A stretch of DNA of 64,000 nucleotides from Agromyces sp. G08B096. Lineage in GTDB: Bacteria > Actinomycetota > Actinomycetes > Actinomycetales > Microbacteriaceae. How positions within the stretch are numbered: the first letter of the stretch is position 1; each line of letters opens with the position of its first letter. The notes beneath the pieces were generated by a model. The model saw only the letters and a program-made list of their open reading frames with translations. It searched no databases and had not been told where the DNA came from. The translations under genes were made by a program, and so were the position numbers. Location of the stretch: NCBI RefSeq assembly GCF_040267705.1, contig NZ_CP158374.1, positions 1,302,001 to 1,366,000 on the forward strand, in the 5' to 3' direction. Below are positions 27,404 through 35,140 of the stretch, piece by piece.

Positions 27404-27422
27404 TGAGGTTAGGCTTGCCTCA
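27404..27422. promoter_or_regulatory. DtxR/IdeR-type iron box
   Basis: TGAGGTTAGGCTTGCCTCA is a 19-bp imperfect palindrome matching the consensus TWAGGTTAGSCTWACCTWA at 16 of 19 positions. It lies between the divergent heme oxygenase and LLM oxidoreductase genes, 18 nt before the oxygenase start. Binding by an Fe(II)-loaded DtxR-family repressor is inferred from the family consensus. Confidence 0.88.
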
Positions 27423-27491
27423 CACACTACGGGATGCCTCGATGCGGCGGAACCACGATCGGATGTCGGCGGCCGCCCGTACGCTCCCCGC

Positions 27492-28352
27492 ATGGAGTAC
27501 GGCCTCATCTACACCGGCACCGACCCCGACCTCGCGGTGGAGTTCGCGGCGCTCGCCGAACGGCACGGCTGGGACGGGTTCTTCGTCTGGGAGGGCATCT
27601 GGGCGACCGACCCGTGGGCGACGCTCGCCGCGGCGGCGATGGTCACCGAACGCATCCGGCTCGGCACGATGCTCACGCCGGTGCCCCGCCGCCGGCCGTG
27701 GGAGCTCGCCGGTCAGACGATGACCGTCGACCGGCTCTCGAAGGGGCGCGTCATCCTCTCCGCCGGACTCGGGGTGCCCGAGTCGGTGGAGCAGCGGTTC
27801 TGGATCTTCGAGTCCGATCCCGGGCGGCGCGAGCGCGCCGAGCTGCTCGACGAGTCCCTCGACCTGCTCGAGCACCTCTGGCGGGCCGAGCCGTTCGAGT
27901 ACGACGGCGCCCACTACCGTGCGCAGCGCACCGACGAGATGCTCCCGCTGCCGACGATCCAGCAGCCGCGCATCCCGACCTGGGTCGTCGGCGTCTGGCC
28001 GCGGCCGAAGTCGATGCGGCGCGTCGCCCGGGCCGACGGCTGGATCCCGAACTACGCGCCTCCCGGCACGGAGATCACCGCCGAGGCCCCCGGCTACACG
28101 CCCGAGGTCGCCGCTGAGGCCATCGCCTGGATCCGCCGGGAACGCGAAGCTGCAGGGCTCGGCGATCGTCCCTTCGCCATCACGCAGGAGGGCACCACGA
28201 GCGCCACGGATGCCGAGGCCGCCGCGGCGACCGTGCGGCCGTGGGCTGAGGCGGGCGTGACCTGGTGGCTCGAGTCCGACTGGTCCATCCCGCCCGAGCG
28301 CATCGAAGCCGTCACGCGCGAGCGCATCGAGGCGGGGCCGCCGAGGCTCTGA
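27492..28352 (+). CDS. LLM-class flavin-dependent oxidoreductase
   Basis: A 286-residue TIM-barrel protein of the luciferase-like superfamily that uses FMN or F420. Typical segments are LAERHGWDGFFVWEGIW, TERIRLGTMLTPVPRRRPWELA and ILSAGLGVPESVEQRFW. The substrate is unknown. The ATG at 27492 follows TACGCT (27480-27485) by 6 nt. It is divergent from heme oxygenase, and the iron box lies 69 nt upstream, so iron control of this gene is possible but less likely than for the oxygenase. Confidence 0.82.
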   Translation: MEYGLIYTGTDPDLAVEFAALAERHGWDGFFVWEGIWATDPWATLAAAAMVTERIRLGTMLTPVPRRRPWELAGQTMTVDRLSKGRVILSAGLGVPESVEQRFWIFESDPGRRERAELLDESLDLLEHLWRAEPFEYDGAHYRAQRTDEMLPLPTIQQPRIPTWVVGVWPRPKSMRRVARADGWIPNYAPPGTEITAEAPGYTPEVAAEAIAWIRREREAAGLGDRPFAITQEGTTSATDAEAAAATVRPWAEAGVTWWLESDWSIPPERIEAVTRERIEAGPPRL

Positions 28353-28361
28353 GCGAGCCCG

Positions 28362-28523
28362 TCACCCCGCGACGGCGCCGCACCGCCAGCACGGCGTCGC
28401 GCCGACCCCCTCCACGAACGCGCCGCACTCGCACACCCGCGACAGCCAGCACGCCGGATCGCCGCCCGAGTCCGGTTCGGAATCGGGATGGCCCGGCGTC
28501 ACATTCGGGGCATCCTCGGTCAT
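28362..28523 (-). CDS. Small four-cysteine zinc-ribbon-like protein
   Basis: A 53-residue protein starting at the ATG at 28523. After an acidic, disordered N-terminus come CWLSRVCECG (three Cys) and CWRCG (two Cys) near the C-terminus. The CxC and CxxC pairs look like a small zinc ribbon. GC-rich third positions fit real coding, and the frame fills the space between two genes. A GACTAT hexamer lies 6 nt upstream as a candidate -10. The function is unknown; short Cys-pair proteins like this are often missed by gene callers. Confidence 0.65.
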   Translation of the reverse strand: MTEDAPNVTPGHPDSEPDSGGDPACWLSRVCECGAFVEGVGATPCWRCGAVAG

Positions 28524-28542
28524 GCGCCAATAGTCTCAGGCC

Positions 28543-29172
28543 GTGGCATCCGCAGACCAGGTCGTCATCGAGCCGAGCGTGCTCTACGTGGGCACACCGA
28601 CCTACCTCATCGCGACCGAGAATCCCGACGGGACGGCGAACCTCGCGGCCGCCTCGTCGTACTGGGCGCTTGGCCGCATGCTCGTGCTCGGCATCGAGGT
28701 CGACGGACAGACGGCCGCGAACCTGCTCGTGCGGCCCGACCTCACGGTGAGCTTCCCGTCCGCGCCGCTCTGGCGGGCGGTCGCGCGCCTGTCCGACCTG
28801 ACCGGGCGCGACCCGGTGCCGGCCGCGAAGGCGGCCCGCTACCGCTTCGAACCCGACAAGTTCCGCGCGGCCGGGCTCACGCCGCGCGCGTCCGATCTCG
28901 TCGGCCCGCCCCGGGTGGCCGAATGCGCGCTGGCGTTCGAGGCCCGCGTCCGACGCGCGACCCCCGGACTCGACGGCAGCTACCTCATGGTCGAGGCCGA
29001 GGTGCTGCGCGTGCACGCCGACCGCGCCGTGCTCGACCCCACGGGGCAGCACATCGACCCCACGGCCTGGAACCCGCTCGTGTACGCGTTCCGCCACTTC
29101 TTCGAACGCGGCGTCGAGGTCGGATGGCTCGCCTCGAGTCCGACGGCGCCGCACCCGCCCGTCCTCGACTGA
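28543..29172 (+). CDS. Flavin reductase-like (FMN-binding split barrel) protein
   Basis: A 209-residue protein resembling the flavin-reductase/DIM6-NTAB fold. It has YVGTPTYLIATENPDGTANLAAASSYWALG at the start, which aligns with the FMN-binding entry of that family, and LVRPDLTVSFPS further on. It probably binds FMN; the substrate is unknown. The GTG at 28543 follows TAGTCT (28531-28536) by 6 nt. That places its promoter back to back with the small zinc-ribbon gene. Confidence 0.75.
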   Translation: MASADQVVIEPSVLYVGTPTYLIATENPDGTANLAAASSYWALGRMLVLGIEVDGQTAANLLVRPDLTVSFPSAPLWRAVARLSDLTGRDPVPAAKAARYRFEPDKFRAAGLTPRASDLVGPPRVAECALAFEARVRRATPGLDGSYLMVEAEVLRVHADRAVLDPTGQHIDPTAWNPLVYAFRHFFERGVEVGWLASSPTAPHPPVLD

Positions 29173-29180
29173 GGCGGGGT

Positions 29181-29273
29181 GAGTGGGTCGACACCGCCCC
29201 CTCCCGTTGCATCCGGTGTTCCCTCATCCGGCAAGCCCGGGCTCGGAGTCGACCCACTCGCGTGAGTCGACTC
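29181..29273. repeat. 12-bp inverted repeat plus 10-bp palindrome
   Basis: GAGTGGGTCGAC (29181-29192) and GTCGACCCACTC (29248-29259) are exact inverse copies separated by 55 bp. GAGTCGACTC (29264-29273) is a perfect palindrome sharing the same GTCGAC core. The cluster lies between the convergent flavin-reductase and sigma-factor genes. It may terminate both transcripts or be a remnant of a repeat element. Confidence 0.8.
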
Positions 29274-29318
29274 GGCCGGAGCGGCATCATGACGCGAGTC
29301 GGGAGGAGTATTTTCCGA

Positions 29319-31118
29319 TCAGCCGGTGACGGTGACCGGGACCGTGGCGCCGACGCGGTCGCCGGCGGTGTACCGGGCCTTGATGCCGGACAAGTCCCAC
29401 GAACCGATGAACGGGACGAAGTCGGTGATGCACTCGCCCGGGCCGATCGTCGTTTCCAGACTCCACGAGGGGAAGCGGATCTCCACGTCGGCAGCCTCCC
29501 TGCCGCACGTGGTTACGCGCGCGAGGAGGCCGAAGATGGGGTCGACGACGAGGCCTTGGACCGTTACCTGCGGTGCGAGCAGTTCTATCGACGCCACGGC
29601 ACGGGTCGACACGTTGCCGGCGACATCCACCTGCCACGTTTCGAGCGTGGACGGCCCCGCGGGGAGATCAGTGAGCGTGAGTTGCCACGCGCCTGACGCG
29701 TCGGCCGTCGCCGATGAGGTGACGCCACCGGCCATCACGGTGACGGATGCCCCGGGCTCGGCTCCTCCGGAGACGATGGGCATCACGAGCCCGTCGAGGG
29801 TGTCGACGCTCGCGATCGACGGGGGAGCCGCCGACGTGTCGCCCGGCTGGGCCGGAGTCGTGGGAACGGTCGGTGTTCCACCTGGGGCCGGCGCCTGCGG
29901 CTCGGCCGGTTCGGGCTCGGCCGGTTCGGCTTCAGTGTCGTCCTCGAGCGGCGTGGGCGCGACCACAGGCGGCGGCGCGACCGCGGCGGGCGGCTTCGCG
30001 ACGTCGGGCTCTTCGGCGGTATCGGGAGACGAGCCCGTAGTGGACGAGCCCGAGCCTGGAGCATCCTCGGCGGCCTCGGCGATCGGCGCCGAGGTGGGCG
30101 CCTCCGCGGCGGGCGCGACCGCCGGCAGCACGAGCGCCGTGGCGAGCACGCCGACCGCCAAGACGCCCACGCCGCCGACCACGAGTCCGGTGGTGACCGA
30201 ACTGCTCGACGACCCGGCGGAGGCTCCGCCCGACGCACCGCCCGACGCGCCGCCGGATGCCCCTCCGGTCGCCGCGATGGTGACCGATGCCGACATCGCG
30301 ACGCCGGCACCGACGCCGGCCGCGAGATCCGCGCCCGGCGTACCCTGCTGTAGCCAGGCGGTGTACGTGCTCGCGCCCGTGATGCCCGCCGCCAGGGGCA
30401 GCAGCACGAGCGCGAGACGCGACCCGACCTCGCGCGCCTCGGCCGCGACGATCGTGCACTTGGCGCAGTCGTCGAGATGGCGGTCGACGCGGCCGGTGTC
30501 GCGGGGGCCGAGCTTGCCGCGCGTGTAGCTGCCGAGCCGATCGATGGTCCAGCGGCACTCGGGGTCGTCGGCGCCCTTCAGGTGGGCGCGGATCCAGGCC
30601 TGACGCAGCCCCTCCCGTGCGCGGTAGGCGAGGGCGGCGGTGCTGTTGGCGCTCATGCCGACGAGCGGGGCGATCTCGGCGGGGCTCATCTGCTCGACCT
30701 CGCTGTACCAGAGCACCTCCTGCCAGCGGGTCGGCAGTGAACGGAACGCCTGCGCCGTGAGGCTGCGATCGAGCGCGTCGAGGGTCGTCGACTCGGTCGT
30801 CTCCTCGGCCTCGAACGACTCGAGCGTGTCGAGCGCCGTCTCGCGGCTGCGGCGCCCCCACGTCGCGGCGGTGTTGCGGATCGTCGTGAACAGGTAGGGC
30901 CGGAACGCGCCCGTGGGGCCGCCGCCCTTGCGGATCGCGTCGAAGATGCGCGTGAACGACTCGGCGACGAGGTCGTCGGGGTCGAGACTGCTGTACGAGC
31001 GCGCGACCGTGCGACCGGCGCGCGCGTGCCGGCGCCAGAGCTCGGCGTACGCGTCGCCGTCGCCCGAGCGCGTCCGTTTCACCAGGTCGGCGTCGGGCAG
31101 GGTCGTCACGGCACGCAC
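29319..31118 (-). CDS. ECF-type sigma factor fused to zinc finger, membrane helices and Ig-like domain
   Basis: A 599-residue single chain. Residues 10-68 are sigma region 2 (DLVKRTRSGDGDAYAELWRR... DLVAESFTRIFDAI) and 115-178 are region 4 with its helix-turn-helix. Residues 188-221 hold a zf-HC2-like finger with H214-xxx-C218-xx-C221, as in anti-sigma factors. Hydrophobic helices lie at about 235-255 and 310-335, separated by a Gly/Ala/Ser repeat. A long Pro/Glu/Ala linker leads to an Ig-like bacterial domain (about 470-560) and a C-terminal domain. The sigma part would be cytoplasmic and the Ig part outside, so release by proteolysis is a reasonable hypothesis. GTG at 31118 has GAGAGGA 7 nt upstream. 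Confidence 0.85.
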   Translation of the reverse strand: MRAVTTLPDADLVKRTRSGDGDAYAELWRRHARAGRTVARSYSSLDPDDLVAESFTRIFDAIRKGGGPTGAFRPYLFTTIRNTAATWGRRSRETALDTLESFEAEETTESTTLDALDRSLTAQAFRSLPTRWQEVLWYSEVEQMSPAEIAPLVGMSANSTAALAYRAREGLRQAWIRAHLKGADDPECRWTIDRLGSYTRGKLGPRDTGRVDRHLDDCAKCTIVAAEAREVGSRLALVLLPLAAGITGASTYTAWLQQGTPGADLAAGVGAGVAMSASVTIAATGGASGGASGGASGGASAGSSSSSVTTGLVVGGVGVLAVGVLATALVLPAVAPAAEAPTSAPIAEAAEDAPGSGSSTTGSSPDTAEEPDVAKPPAAVAPPPVVAPTPLEDDTEAEPAEPEPAEPQAPAPGGTPTVPTTPAQPGDTSAAPPSIASVDTLDGLVMPIVSGGAEPGASVTVMAGGVTSSATADASGAWQLTLTDLPAGPSTLETWQVDVAGNVSTRAVASIELLAPQVTVQGLVVDPIFGLLARVTTCGREAADVEIRFPSWSLETTIGPGECITDFVPFIGSWDLSGIKARYTAGDRVGATVPVTVTG

Positions 31119-31449
31119 GGGGCGGTCCTCTCGGGTGGTCGGGGAGCGGGGATCCGGGTCTGGTCCCCGCTGGTGCAGACGCCGTCGGCCCCCGGATATG
31201 ACGCGAGCTGGCGTCATCCGTGGGGACGGCTGTGCCGTTCGGGTGTCACCGATGCGGCGTTCGCGAGCAAAGGGGGTATCGTCGTCGCGGAGCTTCCATT
31301 GTTCCACCCCGCCGCGCGGGCGATCCGGGGCGTCGACGAAGACGTCGGCGGCTCCGTCGAGAACTCGCGCGGCGGCATCTCGCTCCCCGCGCCGGTCGAC
31401 CGGCGCACGGAGCCCGGCGACGAGGCATCCGTTCCCGTGCCGCCGCCCC
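31119..31449. other. 331-bp intergenic region
   Basis: This holds the upstream region of the sigma gene and the 3' flank of the GNAT gene. I see one clear operator-like palindrome (31198-31217). A plus-strand stretch of about 180 nt (31276-31455) has strongly GC-rich third positions but no start, ribosome site or stop that makes a sensible gene. No RNA gene is evident. Confidence 0.6.
31198..31217. promoter_or_regulatory. Palindromic operator candidate upstream of the sigma gene
   Basis: ATGACGC (31198-31204) and GCGTCAT (31211-31217) are perfect inverted halves with a 6-bp spacer, 80 bp before the sigma-factor start. No other gene starts nearby, so if it is a protein-binding site it probably controls the sigma gene. 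Confidence 0.5.
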
Positions 31450-31935
31450 TCAGTCGACGCCCGCGCCTCGCTGTCGCACGTCGAGCCGGTATCGGCGCTT
31501 GCCGGAGGACGCAGCGTCGAGTCGGTCGTAGAACCGGATGGCGTCGACGTTCCACTCCGGCGTCTGCCACTGCAGCTCGCCGAGGCCCTGCGCGGCCGCC
31601 AGGTCGACGGCCGCGTCTACGAGACGCTGACCGACACCGCGGCCGCGGGCCTCCGGCCGCAGGTAGAGGCAGTCCAGATGCAGGTACTCGCCGGCCGCCC
31701 AGGTGGATGCCTCGCGCGAGCAGGTCGCGTAGCCGATGAGTTGCCCGTCCGCGAGCGCGACGAAGCCGTATAGCCGCGGAGACGGCTCGAAGAGGAGGCG
31801 CTCGAGCGCGGGGAGGGTCGTGGTCGGGCGCGGTGCGCGCTCGAACGCGGCGTGGTCGTGGATGAGCTCGATCAGCCCGGGCAGGTCGGCACGTTCCACC
31901 TCACGGATGCCGCGGCGCTCGCGCGCCGGGGTCAT
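31450..31935 (-). CDS. GNAT family N-acetyltransferase
   Basis: A 161-residue GNAT acyltransferase that moves acetyl from acetyl-CoA. Motif A with the CoA pyrophosphate loop is RPEARGRGVGQRLVDAA near residues 95-112, preceded by the beta-4 strand LHLDCLYLRPE. The C-terminal WNVDAIRFYDRL is motif B. The substrate is unknown. Its ATG overlaps the stop of the NIPSNAP gene (ATGA), so the two are translated from one mRNA. Confidence 0.88.
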   Translation of the reverse strand: MTPARERRGIREVERADLPGLIELIHDHAAFERAPRPTTTLPALERLLFEPSPRLYGFVALADGQLIGYATCSREASTWAAGEYLHLDCLYLRPEARGRGVGQRLVDAAVDLAAAQGLGELQWQTPEWNVDAIRFYDRLDAASSGKRRYRLDVRQRGAGVD

Positions 31936-32237
31936 TCGAGGACCGGCGTGAGGAAGCGCCGCTCGTATCGGCGGATGCAGCCGGTCTCAGCCGCCAGGCG
32001 GAAGGCGTCCTGGCATTCCGGGTCGGTCTTCGACGCGATCCGGTACTGCTCGTACGCGGCGAGCGACGGGAAGGAGAACAGCGCGAACGCTTCGTCGCTG
32101 TCGCCCTCGCTCGGCAGGAAGTAGCCGTGGTGCGTGCCGCCGAGCCGGTTCACGAGGTGGATCCACCGCCGCCCGTACTCTTCGAAGTCGTCGAGCTTGT
32201 CGGCGTCGATCTCGTATCGCAGGTGCACGGTGATCAT
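31932..32237 (-). CDS. NIPSNAP/dimeric alpha-beta barrel family protein
   Basis: A 101-residue protein. MITVHLRYEIDADKLDDFEEY at the start and GGTHHGYFLPSEGDSDEAFALFSF in the middle match NIPSNAP-type ferredoxin-fold domains that form dimeric barrels. No catalytic function can be assigned. A GGTGGAGG run lies directly before the ATG at 32237. It leads a two-gene operon with the GNAT gene. Confidence 0.75.
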   Translation of the reverse strand: MITVHLRYEIDADKLDDFEEYGRRWIHLVNRLGGTHHGYFLPSEGDSDEAFALFSFPSLAAYEQYRIASKTDPECQDAFRLAAETGCIRRYERRFLTPVLE

Positions 32238-32351
32238 GCCTCCACCCTGCCAGGGCGGTCGGTTCGAGCCCGGTACGGATGCTGCCAACGTTGCGGCGAT
32301 GCGCGCCAGTTCCGTGGTGACCGTCGCGCGGGGGCATGCGTCGGTACGTCG

Positions 32352-32433
32352 TGCGGAAGGAGGGACTTGAACCCTCACGCCCGAAGGCACAGGAACCTAA
32401 ATCCTGCGTGTCTGCCGATTTCACCACTCCCGC
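32352..32433 (-). tRNA. tRNA-Leu (anticodon TAG)
   Basis: On the minus strand the 7-bp acceptor stem is GCGGGAG/CTTCCGC with one G-U pair, and the discriminator is A. The anticodon arm is CAGGA-TTTAGGT-TCCTG with anticodon TAG. A variable arm (TGCCTTCGGGCG) marks a class II tRNA, and the T arm contains GGTTCAAGTC. CCA is not encoded. TAGACT at 32446-32451 (minus strand) is a likely -10, 12 nt upstream. Confidence 0.95.
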
Positions 32434-32471
32434 GAGTGCTCGAACAGTCTAGGCGCGGTGGTCGAGACCGG

Positions 32472-33413
32472 TCAGTCGGCGTCGCGGCGGTCGCCGAAGA
32501 GCATGCGGGCGAGCACGACGAGCATCACGACGAAGGCCGCGATGATCGGCAGGGGCGACCAGACCCAGCCGGCGGTGAAGCCGACGATGGGGGTCGCGAC
32601 GATCGCGACGGTCCAGATCGCGGCGGTGTAGATGCCGAAGCGTGCCGCGGACGCGGGGTCTTCTTCGAACCGGTTGGGCGGCGTGCTCTCGTGGTGGTAC
32701 CGGAGCACCCACGCCTTGTGCCGGTTCGTCTGCGTCGCGCCGAGGAAGCTCAGCACGCCGATTGCGGCGACGGCGGCCACGGCCGGCACGGCGATCCAGC
32801 CGAGCTCGAGATACAGGAGGACGACGGGGATGAGCGCGAGCGCGAGGAGCAGCACCCCGGTGGCGGCGCCGTAGCCCCAGGCTCGTGCGGCGGGCATCGG
32901 ATGGTTGGTCGTCGTCTCCTGGCGGAGCGCGTCGCCGGTGACGAGCCCGAGCGCGATGCCGAAACCGAGGGCGAGCCCCACGAGCGCGCCGACCGGGAGC
33001 GGCAGCACGGGGGTCAGCCCGAGGACGAGCAGCACGAGCGCGGCCGCTCCAAGGATGGCGAGCAGCACGGTGCGCACCACGAACCCGGGCTTCGGTCGCA
33101 CGCGCTGGACCGCCATCGCGAGCTGCGCGCGCTGACCGGATGACCCCGGTGTACGGGATGCCGCAGGCGCCGGGCTCGAGGCATCCGTGCCGCCGATGAT
33201 CTCGTCGAGGTCGCCGAGCTCGGCGAACGCGCGCCTCGCGGCGTCGCCGGGGGCGACGCCGGCCGCTTCGAGCTCGGCCTGGCGGGAGAGCAGGCTGTCG
33301 CGCAGCTCCTCCTTCAGGTCTTGCAGATCGGGCGTGACCTCGACGCCGGCGAACGCCTCGTCGAGGAGGCGGTGGATGTCTCCGCCGCGGCGGGCGGGCT
33401 GGTCGGTGGTCAT
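32472..33413 (-). CDS. HAAS/permease-prefix domain membrane protein
   Basis: A 313-residue protein. The first 75 residues (IHRLLDEAFAGVEVTPDLQDLKEELRDSLLSRQAEL, then GVAPGDAARRAFAELGDLDEII) form the HAAS, or permease-prefix, domain found next to PadR regulators. About six hydrophobic helices follow. It starts at an ATG overlapping the padR stop (ATGA, 33410-33413). Such pairs are common in Gram-positives and are thought to tie a membrane process to PadR-controlled transcription; the process is unknown here. Confidence 0.82.
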   Translation of the reverse strand: MTTDQPARRGGDIHRLLDEAFAGVEVTPDLQDLKEELRDSLLSRQAELEAAGVAPGDAARRAFAELGDLDEIIGGTDASSPAPAASRTPGSSGQRAQLAMAVQRVRPKPGFVVRTVLLAILGAAALVLLVLGLTPVLPLPVGALVGLALGFGIALGLVTGDALRQETTTNHPMPAARAWGYGAATGVLLLALALIPVVLLYLELGWIAVPAVAAVAAIGVLSFLGATQTNRHKAWVLRYHHESTPPNRFEEDPASAARFGIYTAAIWTVAIVATPIVGFTAGWVWSPLPIIAAFVVMLVVLARMLFGDRRDAD

Positions 33414-33796
33414 CGGTCGGAGCCTTTCGTGCTGCCGGGCGTGGTGCCCAGGAGGGAGTCGATGATGCCGCGGGTGGCGACCCAGGCGGCGACGTTCTGC
33501 GTGAACGCGGCGCGGCCCGCGTCGGTGATGCGGTAGTACTTGCGGCGGCCGCCCTGCGACTCGTCGCCCCAGTACGCCTCGGCGAGGCCGTCGCGCACGA
33601 GCCGGCGGTAGCTCGCGTAGAGCGTCGCCTCCTTGATCTCGTACGTGCCGCCCGTGGCGTCGCGGATGAGCTTGTAGATCTCGAAGCCGTAGCTGTCGTG
33701 GCGGCGGAGCACGCCGAGCACGATGGTGTCGGTGTGGCCGCGGAGGAGGTCGGCGGCGAACGCGTCGTCCGCCGCGGCATCCTTGTTCTGGATCAT
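33410..33796 (-). CDS. PadR family transcriptional regulator
   Basis: A 128-residue winged-helix regulator. VLGVLRRHDSYGFEIYKLIRDATGG and YEIKEATLYASYRRLVRDGL are the PadR helices, and GRRKYYRITDAGRAAF is the wing. It probably represses its own operon with the HAAS membrane gene. The ATG at 33796 follows TACAGT (minus strand) by 7 nt, and that hexamer sits inside the palindrome at 33801-33811. The ligand is unknown. Confidence 0.92.
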   Translation of the reverse strand: MIQNKDAAADDAFAADLLRGHTDTIVLGVLRRHDSYGFEIYKLIRDATGGTYEIKEATLYASYRRLVRDGLAEAYWGDESQGGRRKYYRITDAGRAAFTQNVAAWVATRGIIDSLLGTTPGSTKGSDR

Positions 33797-33800
33797 GAGA

Positions 33801-33811
33801 GGTACTGTACC
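33801..33811. promoter_or_regulatory. Palindrome over the padR -10 element
   Basis: GGTACTGTACC is a perfect 11-bp palindrome that covers the TACAGT hexamer of the padR promoter and starts 5 nt before the padR start codon. It is a natural autorepression site; PadR binding is inferred. Confidence 0.6.
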
Positions 33812-33919
33812 AGATCAAGTAATGGTCCGCGCGGATGCCGCGCTCCGTGGTCCCCGCCGTGCAGGGGCGTTGTGGATAACTCCCGGGCGGCGCGACGGGT
33901 GCTCAGGAAGATGGAGGGC

Positions 33920-35140
33920 ATGTCCGACCCCGTGCGCACCATCGCCGAGCGCGTGCGCACCAGGGTGCTCCGCGAGGGCGTCGATCTCGGCGGTGATGAT
34001 TCGCTCGCCGTGCGGTACGCGCGCGAAGAAGTCCGACGCTACAACGAGCTCGCGCTCGGCGGCGTGCACGACGGCCTGCACGACGAGCTCGGCACCGAGC
34101 GCGACGTCGTCGCCGAGCTCACCGGGTACGGACCGCTCCAGCCGTTCTTCGACGACCCCGGCGTGGAGGAGATCTGGGTCAACGGCCCGACGCGGGTGTT
34201 CGTCGCCCGCAACGGCGTCGCAGAGCTCACGAACGTCGTGCTCGGCGAGCGGGAGCTCCGCGCACTCGTCGAGCGGATGCTGCAGCATTCCGGCCGTCGC
34301 GTCGATCTCTCGTCCCCGTTCGTGGATGCCTCGCTGCCCGACGGATCGCGACTCCACGTCGTCATCCCCGACGTGACCCGCCAATGGTCGGTCAACGTCC
34401 GCAAGTTCCAGCGCCGAATCCGAACCCTGCCGCGTCTCGTCGAACTCGGGTCGCTCAGCCGCGAGGCGGCGGAGTTCCTCCGGATGGCCGTGCTCGCCGG
34501 GGCCAACATCCTCGTCTCCGGGGCCACGCACACCGGCAAGACGACGATGCTGAACGCGCTCATGTCCAACAGTCGGCCGGGGGAGCGGGTGGTCACCGTC
34601 GAGGAGACCTTCGAGCTCGACCTCGACGTCCGCGACCTCGTCGCCATGCAGTGCCGGCAGCCGAGCCTCGAGGGCACGGGCGAGATCACACTGCGCCGGC
34701 TCATCAAGGAGTCGCTGCGCATGCGGCCCGACCGCCTGCTGGTCGGCGAGGTGCGCGAGGCCGAGAGTCTCGACCTGCTGATCGCCCTGAACTCCGGCGT
34801 GCCCGGCATGTGCACGATCCATGCAAACAGTGCGCGCGACGCGCTCGTGAAGCTCTGCACGCTGCCATTGCTCGCCGGTCGGAACATCGACTCCGCCTTC
34901 GTCGTTCCCACGGTGGCGAGCTGCATCGATCTCGTCGTGCATCTCTCGATCGATCGCGGCGGTGTCCGCCGGGTCGAGGAGATCTCGGTCACGACCGGGC
35001 GGGTCGTCGGAGGCGCCGTCGACGCCGAGGCCGTCTTCGAGCGCACGGGCGGCGAGCTCGTCGCGACGTCGGCGCGGCCCCCGCGGCTCCAGAAGCTCCG
35101 CGGCGCGGGGTTCGACCCCGAGATCGTGCTGAGCGCATGA
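33920..35140 (+). CDS. tadA: Tad pilus assembly ATPase TadA/CpaF
   Basis: A 406-residue secretion ATPase of the VirB11/TadA class that drives Flp pilus assembly at the inner membrane face. Walker A is SGATHTGKTTML (near residue 198). It is followed by the acid-rich VVTVEETFEL, the Walker B region RPDRLLVGEVRE and the His box TIHANSARDAL. The ATG at 33920 gives a start in line with relatives; an ATG at 33911 is possible and has AGGA close upstream. It heads a seven-gene tad operon with overlapping reading frames. No TadZ/CpaE gene precedes it. Confidence 0.92.
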   Translation: MSDPVRTIAERVRTRVLREGVDLGGDDSLAVRYAREEVRRYNELALGGVHDGLHDELGTERDVVAELTGYGPLQPFFDDPGVEEIWVNGPTRVFVARNGVAELTNVVLGERELRALVERMLQHSGRRVDLSSPFVDASLPDGSRLHVVIPDVTRQWSVNVRKFQRRIRTLPRLVELGSLSREAAEFLRMAVLAGANILVSGATHTGKTTMLNALMSNSRPGERVVTVEETFELDLDVRDLVAMQCRQPSLEGTGEITLRRLIKESLRMRPDRLLVGEVREAESLDLLIALNSGVPGMCTIHANSARDALVKLCTLPLLAGRNIDSAFVVPTVASCIDLVVHLSIDRGGVRRVEEISVTTGRVVGGAVDAEAVFERTGGELVATSARPPRLQKLRGAGFDPEIVLSA

